This document shows positions 13,001-25,000 of a stretch of 64,000 nt of DNA, one piece after another. A model generated the notes under the pieces. The model was not told where the DNA came from, ran no database searches, and worked only from the letters and a program-made list of their open reading frames with translations. Both the position numbers and the translations under genes were made by a program. The DNA lies in assembly GCF_963678635.1 (NCBI RefSeq), contig NC_087069.1:43784688-43848687 (forward strand), in the 5' to 3' direction. This DNA comes from Symsagittifera roscoffensis. Its lineage: Eukaryota > Xenacoelomorpha > Acoela > Convolutidae. The first letter of the stretch is position 1. Every line of letters starts with the position of its first letter.

Positions 13001-16000
13001 GTTTTTAGTTGTGTAACTTTTGATGTCTTTTTAACTTATTATCAGTTCCTTTTTGTGAAATGAAGGCAAACTCCACTTGCTAACCGCAAAAGTGAAAAAA
13101 GTGCGAGTAACGTGAATGACATCTAGTTTCAAAAGTTATATCTTCAGACTTCCAGCGGAAAAAAAAACTTACATTAGTCCAGTTTTCTCAGATTGTATTA
13201 AGTTCATCAAAAAACGGTCAAAGTTTAATTGTTTTTGAAATTCAAAGAGCCTAATTTTGTTCTTTGAAATTCGATAGTTGAAGTTTTTCAAAAAAAATAT
13301 TAAGTCAGTGTTCCTTGCGTTCATGATTTTTTCCCACGGTCTGTCGGCTATGTTTTTGCCTATTTTTTTTTGGATTGTAATGGTTTCGTTGTATTTTATA
13401 TCGTCTTAGTTAACTAATTTTGTGTCATTTGATGTGAAAAAAAAACAGTTTTTTAATATTTTCGTATGTCCGGAGGGGGCGTAAATGTTTAAAATATCAA
13501 GCTTTATTGCTCAAATTGCTAATGACTGTTTTTTCCAGCTCATTGGTCGTTTAACAGTTTTTGTCGGCTTGAATTAAACGTAATTCGAGACAAGTATTGA
13601 CACATACGAAGCGTAATGCGAGTTCGATGAAAATTTTTTCCAACTCAAGTTGCAAATAAAAATGCTTTTTTTTGGTGGCTCAAAAGTGCTTTGACATTTG
13701 ATTTGTACTGAGTTAGCGGAGTTGATGCTTCTTTATTTAATTCACCAATTGAAGCGAAAACAGCTATTTCTTTCATACAATAGTACAATGATAATACCTG
13801 TTTTTCAGGAATTTTTCCAACTGTGTATTTCGCGAATTTTTGATTATTCAAATTTTGGCTCTAAAATTTACAATTTATTACATGGAAACTTTGTGCAATT
13901 GCTTTTAGCTTATTACAGTCCAAATTATTACATGCAAAGTTTGTGTTGTTTGAAGCTGCCGAAGCTTTTACTGCTTCTCGCTTGTGTTTGCGGTGTGGAT
14001 TTTTTTAGTGATTTTTTTTGACTTTTGAATTCTAGCTTGCAATATTAATTTTGTGAGGTGCTGCAATCAGTGCGAAGTTCTGCATCACTTCTATAATGAA
14101 CTATTTAATGAATTCTTAAGGTTCTTTAATTCAATGAACCAAGACAACGTGCGTGTTCCATTTCAGTTAATTTCAGGCAACAAAAATTTACCTAATGATC
14201 CAGTTTTCTCAAATTGAGTTTCTTCCATCAAAAGGTTTTTGTAGATATTTCTAGAAATTGAAAGAACTGTTAGGGGTAAGTTGTTCTATGATGCTCGAAA
14301 GTCGAAAGATAATTTCCATAAATGCAGTATTTTTTTTCGGTTTAGTTAAGTTTCCTTAAGATTCTCTTGGCTGTGCTTAAATTTTACTTGGCGTGGTTTA
14401 AATGATCTATCCAGTTAAAATTACTTCTTTCTGTTGTATCCGAAGTCAGATTGTTCATCTTCGTACGATGGGGTTTTCCCTTGATACCACGGTGTGTAGT
14501 CTGGCCACCAAGTAGTTCCAGGAGCCCAGGTTGTGTAATCTGGCCACCAAGTAGTTCCAGGAGCCCAGTTTGAGTAGTCGGGCCACCAAGTAGTTCCAGG
14601 AGCCCAGTTTGAGTAGTTGGGCCACCAAGTAGTTCCAGGAGCCCAGTTATAGTAGGTATCAGGCCACCAAGTAGTTCCAGGAGCCCAGTTTGAGTAGTCG
14701 GGCCACCAAGTAGTTCCAGGAGCCCAGTTTGAGTAGTCGGGCCACCAAGTAGTTCCAGGAGCCCAGTTTGAGTAGTCAGGCCACCAAGTAGTTCCAGGAG
14801 CCCAGTTTGAGTAGTCGGGCCACCAAGTAGTTCCAGGAGCCCAGTTTGAGTAGTCGGGCCACCAAGTAGTTCCAGGAGCCCAGTTTGAGTAGTCGGGCCA
14901 CCAAGTAGTTCCAGGAGCCCAGTTATAGTAGGTATCAGGCCACCAAGTAGTTCCAGGAGCCCAGTTTGAGTAGTCGGGCCACCAAGTAGTTCCAGGAGCC
15001 CAGTTTGAGTAGTCGGGCCACCAAGTAGTTTCAGGAGCCCAGGTTGTATAGTCAGATTGATACCAGGACTTTTCGTCGATTAGCTCAAATATGGCCGCCC
15101 GTTTACGAGGCGAAATTTTCCGAGCAGAGCTATGAACTGTGAACACAATGCAAAGAACTAAAAGTGACAAAGCTAGAGTTCTCGTCATTATTGTGCGAGA
15201 TTGAATTGTTTCGAAGTTTGTGATTATGAGGTCCTTTCAAGGGGGTTCCCTTTTATAGATGTTATCTTATCTACTTGTATTTAAGTATTAGATTAACGGA
15301 TCTGAATAATTTGACTGAGTGGTGGTCTAATCTGCAATGAAAGTTGAATGTCCAGACAGTTTATCTATAATTAGGGAAAGTTATTTGTTTGGCGGTTTTT
15401 TGAAAGTTATTTGACGACAAGGTAGTAGGCAAACATCTTTCATCAGAGCGACCGTAGTTCGTGAATTTACAATCTGAAGATCTCCGTTTGACAACATCTC
15501 TTTTTGAAGTCATGCTAGCAAAGCTTGAGGATACCGAGTAGGATTTTATCGAAATCTTTAATCTCGCTTAAAAAATTTTGAAGTAAAACATGAAATGGAA
15601 ATAGGACTATTTGGAAATAGTCATCGGGAACTAGATTTTTTTACCGTAAACAACTTCCCGTATAAATCTGTTAATCTTTATAAAACTGGCTTTATTAAGA
15701 AATAGTTATGAACGGAGTGAAGACTCTTATATAGGTCTTGCTGATTTTTTGTTTTTTTTTCAAGGAAAAGTCTTAAAATATTGATGCACTTAGGTATAAT
15801 GCACTTTTTGAGTTCAATTGACACTCAGCTGCTGAAAGTGACGTAAATAGCCCTCTCCAAATACGAACGTGGAAATTGCGCAAAAAACGTAAACGATTTC
15901 TAATTTCGAAAGTGGAATTTATTTTTAAGATTTCTCAGCCGAATAAAAACTTTACCTATGGATCCAGTTTTCTCAAGTTGGGTTAATGTTATAAAAAAGC

Positions 16001-19000
16001 GCCAATTATAAATTGTTCTAGAATTTCTAAGAGCTTAAAGGGCATCTATTTTTTTGTAAAGGGTGTTTAAAGTTGAGATTTTTTCAAGAAAGTCAGTGTT
16101 GTTTTTGTTTACTTGCGTTCATTACTCTTTTTTTTTGATCTTCGATTGCCTATGTTTATTGAACTTGAACAGCTTCCATACTCCTCCTTTTTTGGTAGCT
16201 CGGTTGCCTTTACAAACTAAGGTTTGGGGTTTCAGTCCCGGCAGGATATTGTTTTTTTTCGGTGTATGAAATCGAAAAGCTTTTCAGGGAAAAGTGAATT
16301 GTCGGACTGTTATTTGCCTGCTTAGCTTTTTTCGGCTTAGTTTTGATATTTAGTTTCACCTTTAATATTTAGTTGCACCTTTACTGCTTATTGATAACAT
16401 GTGCTTCGACATTCTAATAGTTATTAGTTAACACACGGATTTTCTTTTTTTTTCGCTTAAAACGTTTTATCGGTCAATATAGTTTCGGCTAATGTTTTTT
16501 TTTCAGCTTCGTCAACCTATTTTGTGTCGTTTGAGGGGCAAAATTTGGTTATTATTTTAAAAAGTATTTCATGTCGGTTGTATAAAAGTTCAGTTTTAGA
16601 ACTTAATCACTTATCGTTTTTTTTGCTTTGGTTCAGTGGGCGTCTACTCACGTATTATTGGCTTAGTGGTCCCTTGGCTTATAATATTTAATGCTGGTGG
16701 TTGTGTTTTGTGACTGTTTTTCTGAAATTGAATTTTTCGTTTTCCATTGAATTTTTAAGAGTCATGAACGTAGTGATTACTCCTTTATAGGTCTTAGTGA
16801 TTTTTTTCTTTTTTTTTCGGGAAAGAGCCTTAAAATTTGTTCAGGCACAATTTTCCTTGCGCAGTTTGATTTTTGATTTCAGTTCAAATCATCTCTTTTT
16901 TAGTTCATTTCAGTTCAGTTCATTTCTTTGACAAGCTCAGTTCATTTCTTTTATTAAAAGGAAGGCAAACTCGACTATCGAAAGTGTCAATCATAGTTTG
17001 TTCTTGAAGTTCAATAAGCTTTAAGTGAATCTATTTTTATGAAATTCGAAGGCTGACTTTTTTCTATTTCCTTGCGTTAATGACTCTTGTCCAAATGTCT
17101 ATTGGCTATGTTCGTTCAATTTTTAAATTATATTTATCAAGTTATTTCCTCATTTATATTTTCTAGCCTGTAATTCCAAGCTTGTGTTGTATCACATTTG
17201 ATACGAAGCCTCCCATCCCTTTGTTTTTTTGCCTATTACTAGTTTTGTGCTCGATTTTTTTTTCAGACTGAATTAAACCCAATGAACTGCCAGTCTAATT
17301 ATTGTGGAGTTACAATTTTTTTTCTATTACAAATCTTGAGTTTTATCACGAGATTGCTTTTTTCCGATTTGACTCGCATAAGATAGTGGTCAATTTCAGT
17401 ATATCATCTGACAAGATACAAGCCAGTTTGTGAGCGTAGTCTTATTAGATCTGTTCTTTAGTTCCAACGCAAGTCGCACCTTAAAGAGTAAATATTATGT
17501 TATTTGAACAGCATGTGTAATAATATCTGTTTTATTAAAGTATTTTCTTTGCTGCACGAATAAAAATATGCGTGACAGAAGAAGCGAAAAGGTCATGGTT
17601 TTGTTGAAAGCAAGGGACTTATGAGTGGGAGATCCTTGTTCGAATCTCGTGGTCTTCGATATTTTTATCGTTTCTTGAAGACCTTTTTCTGTATTTTCCA
17701 GCGTTTTCATGTTTTCACTTTTTCACAGTTTTTTTTGCCTTTTTAAGCTTTCATTTTGTGTCAAAGCCTGAAGTGACTTAATAGGTAATATAGTGAAGCT
17801 AACCTTTTCTGATTACGAAAGTAACAGAAAACTAGTCCACTGGTTTACTTGGACTAAATGAGGGAACTGAAGTTTCTCTTCTAGACTTCGGGTGTTTTTT
17901 TTTGAAAGTTTTAGCGATAGTCCTAAAGTTTGTGCATGCTAGCTGTTTTTGCGGTTAGACTTTTCTTTCATGTTCACAATCAAAATCGTTTGACAAATGG
18001 TATACTTGTTAAGAACTCTGGTAACAAAACTGCAAATGTCGTGAACAATTGTGTTGTCAGGATTTGTGTAGTTTTCAGATATCCAAGCTGAGTAACAAAT
18101 AAGTGATGAATCAAGTATTTCAATTTAGTTCAGCTATATAAAACTATTCAACTCTGTCATGGAAATCAATGTTTTTCACATGGTATACAGAATTTGATAA
18201 TAATAATAAGCGTCAATGAAAGTATTTGGTGGTACTTAATCACGATATGTAGCATTGGAAATTTCATAGCAGCTTTTCTCTGCTTTATTTGTGGATAGTG
18301 TTTGTGAATTCTTAAGCGTCCCTGACTGAGTGGTTAGAGCGTGACACTTTTAGTCTCCCTGTCGAAGGATCGAATCCGAAGGTTCGGATAGAATTTTTAC
18401 TAATTTGAGGCTTATTTCAACTTTTTCTTATTTCACATTATAGATCCACTTTTTTGCGTCTTGCTATTGTTTGCAAAGCGCAGCTTCGCCTCTCTGTATT
18501 GATTGAAGTAGGTGTTTTTTCTTTTATGGCGCATGTGCTTTTTTGTGATTTAAGTTTTGGTTTCTTGTTCTAGTTCAATTCAAATTGTTAAACTGAAATC
18601 AATTTATGGTTTTCAGTAACGAAAAAACAAATGAAGCGAAAAAAACGTGAATCACTAAGTTTCAATACTGGTTTTTACTAATTTAATTGGTTCATTCAAA
18701 TTGAGTTCGTCTATCAAAAAGGGCATCCATCATAAAATCTTTTTGAAATTTAATGCGCGTTAAATTAAAATATGTTTTTGTAATGCATTAAGAAAGTCAA
18801 TTCATTGTTCGGTTTTGAGTTCATTGGAACTTTTTCAACTGCTTTTAAGCTATTTTACTAATTTTGCGAGCACTTTTTTGCTTGTCTGTGTCGGACAGTT
18901 CGAGTATCATAAGTGTAGTTAAGGTTTAATAAAGCATAACATAATTCTAAACTGTTGCTCTAAATTGTTGGTAGTTGCGTGAGAAAAAGTTGCGTTATTT

Positions 19001-22000
19001 TATCTGAAGCCTGGAGCTTATTCCTAAAAGAAGGAACCACAATAAACAAGGATAGCCGGTTGCTGTGTAAGTAGCACGAATATTTCCGACCTCATTAAAA
19101 TTTTTATGAAAATTTTTGTTGCCAATGAATCGCTCAACTGAGCTTATAAAGCTAGTTTTCATTCAATAAAATCAAGTTTTGTTTGCTTTGCTCTAACTGG
19201 TTTTTCTACCAACTGTAAAATTTCCTACCAGTTTTTCTCGATACTGGGACATTTTTAAAATTTGAACCACGTCTACAGGGGGTTTTAATGTAAGAAAAAA
19301 CTTGCCGCATTCCGGTGATTATATGCGTGAAAAACAAAAAAACTAATACATACCCGAATACAAAATTCCTCTCCAGTTTTAGTTTTCGAACAAAAACTGA
19401 TAAATGCTTGGATCGGTAAGATCGACGAATTTAACGTACATTGATCAGTTAGCATTAAATTGACATTGCTTTTATGAGTCAATGAACGTAGTTCAGACTC
19501 TTATATGGGCCGCGATGATTTTTTTCCCTTTTTTCAGGCTCAAATTTATTTTTTTGCCGTTTGATTGATGATTTCGTTTTCAGTTCAGTTGATTTTTTTT
19601 TGTTAAAAAGAAGCCAAAATCCACTATCGAGAACTGTAAAAGTGTAAAGGTCACAAAAACGTGATCGACTTTTCGCAGCGAAACAATTTTTTTTTCTCAT
19701 TGATCCAGTTTTCTCACATCGGTTTATTTTAATCAAAAAAAGTGTCAATCTTTATTGGTCCTAGAAATTCAAAGAGCTTTAAGGGCATCTATCTTCTTCT
19801 TCGAAATTCGAAAGTATTTTGTTTTCTGTTTCCTTGCGTTCATTGACTCTTTTTTTCAAACTCTCTGTTGGCTATGTTTTTACCCCCACCGCCAGTTTCT
19901 GTATTTTTCATAACCCAACATTTGTTTAGTTCTATTCTTTTTTAACACTTGCAGTTCAAGTTTTTGCTTTTTGAGTCGTAATTGATTTTCAGTTTTCGTT
20001 GTTTAGTCCTGACTAAACCATTGATTGAACTACTAATATCCTACACCCTTTCGGCAGCTCTAGAAACAAACAATTTTTGAAAAAGTTTGCAAAGAAATTT
20101 GTTTGCTCTATCTTTCTCTTTACCTATCTCTATCTCTCTCTCTCTCTCTCTCCCAGCAAAGAAGTTATTGATAGTAAATTGGCCTCTTTGGTTTGGCGAC
20201 CCAAACCTCAGGGCTTCTGGCAAAGGACAAAATGAAAATTCAAAAAAAACTTGAATGAAAAATCAAAATTTTTGATATTTATAGGAGTAATGTTTATCTA
20301 TCCATCAATCAAATAAAGCCAAGAGGCCTGATAGGTGCATGTCACTGTGAAGAACGAGTTTTGAATCCCGACACAATATTTTTCCAGGTGCGTTTTTAAT
20401 ATATATTTAACAGCTATTTATGATTGAGATCCTCAATTTTACTCAGTGCTGCGTTTATTAGGAGTCGATGAACGTAGTGAAAACTTTTATATATGTCCTA
20501 GTGATTTTTTTTTGGTTTTTTCTCAGGAAGTTGTTCACGCTGAAAAAAACATTTTTCGCGATTTGACTTTTGATTTCGTTTCACGTTCGCTTCATTTTCT
20601 TTGTTGAAGCGAAGGCAAACATCACTATCGAACAGCGAAAGAAGAAATGTCACGAAAAATGTGATTGAATTTTAATGAAATTTAGTTATCAGATTTTCGA
20701 TTGTCAAAAAGTATCAATCATAATAGTGTCGATCATAAATCGATTTGGAAATCCAAAGAGTTTGAAGGCCATCTATTTGTTTTCTCTGAAGTTTGAAAGT
20801 TGAATTTTTACCATAAAACAAGTCTTTTTTCTCTTCGTCCATTTTTTTCCAACTGTTGGCTATGTTTATTTTCCTAAATAAGAAATCTTTGATAATTTTT
20901 TTTCATCACATTGATTATTTTGAAAATTAGGAAAATTTTATCTGTGGTGTTTCTCATGATTCATTTTGGTTCCGTGTTTGTTTGTAATCAATTTACACAA
21001 GCAATGCTTGTATTATACTAGAACTATCTTTTTTTCAACCTAAGTCGCAAATATTGTTGCGACGCAAATATTGTTGCGATAAAATGTGTTCATTTTCCAA
21101 GTGTTCATTTTAATCAACAAGACTGCTCGTATCAGGGCGAAGCTCTGAATGTTCCGACTGCCTTTTAATGTCTATTGAGCAGTAATAACATGAAACAAAT
21201 TAAAAGTGAAAAAAAAATGAAACCAACCTTTTTTTTAAATTGAGATTTTTGTGAAAATCGTCCCCCCAACACACGCCATATAATGTACAAAGTGATAGAT
21301 TTTGCTCCCATTATCAAATCAATTTGGCAAATTAGCTTCCTTTAGCCAATTTGGAACGATTTCTAAGACGGATTTAATGTCCGCTCGAAATATTTCGCGC
21401 GTTAATTGTCTCAAATTGGCCAACATGGCAATCTTTTAACCCCCATAACTTCGCGAAAAATTATCACTGCTGAAGTATCCTTCAAAATTTAAGCTCAAGA
21501 CAAGAATACTTTTTGAATGACATAAAAAAATTCCGTCAAAAATGGCTAGTTAAAAAGTCGAATTTTGTCTGAAGAAAAATTAACCCATCCCGAGTACAAA
21601 TATTCCGTTACTTTCGTTACGAAATCGGTTCATTAACCAGCTATTAAGCACAACCAATGCTAAGGATTTCAACACAGACTTTCAACACAGACGGAAAAGT
21701 ATAGAAACGTGAAGAAAATTTTCTTTGATTTCATGGGTTGAAATCTAATAGTTTCAATATCTTTGTTTTAAAAAACGTGTCTGTAGAAACTTCAAATAGT
21801 TTAATATGGTACTGGCGGACCTCATAATCTATCTTTTGAAAGGGATACGAGAAGAAAAAAAGATTATATCCACTCAATGATGTAGATAAAACAGAAAACT
21901 GCAGGGTTACCACTTGGTCAGATTTTTTTGACCAGTCAGTAAGGGTCAGATTTGGTTAGTTTTTGGCCCGTGGTCAGAAAATGTCCGAATTTTAAAATTT

Positions 22001-25000
22001 GACGTATAAGTAACAAAAAGTAACGAAGTCCTGGAGAAAGAACTCAAAGAAATGGAAGAAGCTAAAGCGAAGCTTGCCGAAGCGAGAAACGGAAAACCCT
22101 GCTCGAACTGTCTAAAAGCGGCGCTGTGTTCAGACAGTTGCAGGACTCCAATGATGTCATTTTTTCAATGTGTAAATGAATTGTTCATTGAAGTTCAACG
22201 TTTGACGTTCAAAGCTTTTTTTTATACTTCTAGGTTTCGTATAAAAAAGGTCAGTTTTCTGGTGATTTTTGGTCAGATTTGTCATCTGAATAAAGTAGTA
22301 ACCCTGGAAGACTGAAGTCTCTTATTAACCAGCTTGTAACAAGCATTTTTTTTTCATGAGGTTCGTTGCCTCAATTTTTCTTAGTGCGTTCGAGGCTCGG
22401 TTGCTTATAGTGAAATGCTTATAAAAAAACTTGTACGTGCACAGCAAAAGGCTATTCTCGTTAAATTTTTTCATTGAGTATAGATTAAGTTTACATGACA
22501 CCATTAATACAGAAACAGTCGATAGTATCGCAATATTAAAGTCTAGACGTAGTTTTTATTATCTGAACGAGGGGCTTTCTCGGCATAGATTTGTTTCATT
22601 GCGCTGTAAATGTTCAACAACTGAACTTGAAGATCATCCTCTTCCACCGCGTCCAGGTCTTCCGCGTCCAGGTCTTCCGCGTCCAGGTCTTCCTCGTCCA
22701 GTTCTTCTTCCATTTCTACTTCTCGCCAACCGTTCGAAACTCCCCGGAGCCTCCTGCTCCAATTCAGAGAACACTTCCGAGCTGATCAGCTCGTCTGAAG
22801 TTCCAAGCTGTTGATTGAACGAGTCAACGAATGCGAATTGTGCTAGAACAAGTAGAATCAGTCCTGTTATTAAAAGTTTTCCCATTTTCAGCTGACTTGT
22901 CTCAATTTCGGGTGAATTAGTTATCGTTCTATCTCGGAGAATTATATTTATATCAATTTTTTTCTTGAAGAACAAATAAATTGTGCTCCATCTGTTTTCC
23001 TTCTTAGTTAGTGTCTACAAATTTTTCACCGACTTTTTTCATCTAAAGCTTGAGCAGTAAATAAAGGGTGTGATTTTTCAGAAACGTGTTAATTAGAGTT
23101 GACATACGGTTACGCAGATGAAAGGCAAAAGATCTCTGAGTTTCCCAGAATTGCCGCTTTCGCAAAAGCCAAAAACTGGCTTAATGAATTTGGATGTGAT
23201 ATTTAAAAGCGTCGTATAATTCACTCTGATAATTTCATAGATGATTACTCTGCGCTACCATGATTACTAAGGTCAGGACCCCCACTTGGCGCAAATGGAC
23301 TTCTTCATAAACCCAACGCCCCTCGAATATTGGCCCCTCTATTTTTTTCTTGGGGGCCTGAATGGACTCTACCGGAATTGTTACACCACAACATTTATAC
23401 CTAAGTTTAAGAAAAATATCCCATTTCTGATTGCTCCAAATAAAAAACTGGTTTGTCATCGCAAAAAATTTGTCGTCTGGATTAAATAATTTTTATGTTC
23501 CAGCACTGAAAAACACCTTTTTCATTCGAAATTGTCTAACAAACGGACCGCAATCCCCTACTGTAATTCTCGGTCCACGCGATTTACGGAATTCAGAGTA
23601 AGGACTTATGTTTTTTTGGCTCTGTCAGGGAAGTTAATTAATTTTACGTGGTCGAAGGAATTTTTAGTAAGGAGTCAATGAACGTAGATGAGAAGTGAAG
23701 ATATAGAGCTTGATAGTTTTTTCGTTTATTTCTTAGTCAAAAGGAAGGCAAATTCACTATCGAACAGCAAAAGTGTAAATGTCACGTAAAGCGTGATGAA
23801 CTTCTAGTTTCAAAAGGGGATAAAAATGTTCAAGATTTTTTAGCGGAATAAACAATTTACCTATTAGTTAAGAGTAATGAACGTAGTGAAGACTCTTATG
23901 TAGGTCTTGCCGATTTTTATTGTGTTGTTTTTCAGGAAAAAGTCCTAAAATATTGATTCACTTAGGTATACTTGCACTTTCTGAGTTCAATAAATAGCAA
24001 TTCAATAAGTAGCCCTAACTTCAATAAATGGTTTTTTAATAGCTCTCTCGAAATACGAACGTGCAAATGACGCGAAAATTCATGAGTGAATTCTAGTTTG
24101 GAAGGAATTTTGTTTTTAAAATTCCAGCGGAATAAAAACTTTACCTGTTGATCCAGTTTTCTCAAGTTGGGTTAATGTTATCAAAAAAGTGCCAATCATA
24201 ATTCGCTCTGGAAATTCAAAGAGTTTAAGGGTATCTATTTGTTTCTTTGAAGTTCGAAAGTTGAGATTTCAGCAAAGTGAGTGTTTTTTTAATATATTTA
24301 CTTGGGTCCATTACTCTTTTCCAATCTTCGATTGGTTATGTTCAAGTAATCCAGTTTTCTCAAATTGGGTTGATTTTTCCAAAAAAGTACCAGTCATAGT
24401 TTTTTTCTTGAAATTCAAAGAGGATCAAGGGCATACATTTTTCTAGTTTGAAATTCGAAAGTTGAAGTGTTTTCAAAATAAATTAAGTTTTTTTTTTGTT
24501 TCCTTGCGTCCATTGACTCATTTCCAACTCTCTGTTGGCTATTTTTCTTAACTCTGAATAGAAAGAACCTTCATGGGAGAACTTGAACCCTTATATAATC
24601 TATGCAGAATTATGAAGATTGAGAAGAATTTTTCCCACATTCCAGGGGAAACTAGGCGTCATAATATCATGTGATACTGAGTGTTGTATTATTATTATGA
24701 AGCCTGTTTAAAATGATTTCCCATTAAGTGCTCAAAACGCCATATTTGACAACAAAGGTTCTTTGTAGCATTAAGTGAAAGCTCGAAAAATCAATTTTTT
24801 ATTCTGCTTTTCAAATTAAGTCAGTTTGATTTGAAAAAAGTCCGATTTTCTCTAGTTAGCAGGCCAGATATTATGACTTAGTGAAGTGGTGATCATAGCA
24901 GACTCAGAAAATTGATGATATTTTTCTCAGTCTCTTGATCTTTTGTTATGATATTTTTCAGTCAACCAGCCCGGAGGCCTTAACCGGAAGGTAATTTATT

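Noticed and set aside
13698-14021. 107-codon plus-strand open frame in intron 7 with hydrophobic stretches
   Set aside because: It overlaps a dispersed repeat and its Phe/Leu/Cys content reflects T-rich DNA; there is no promoter or homology.
23235-23459. 74-codon minus-strand and overlapping plus-strand open frames in a GC-richer patch
   Set aside because: Open on both strands, with no signal peptide, domain, TATA box or splice context that would choose either.
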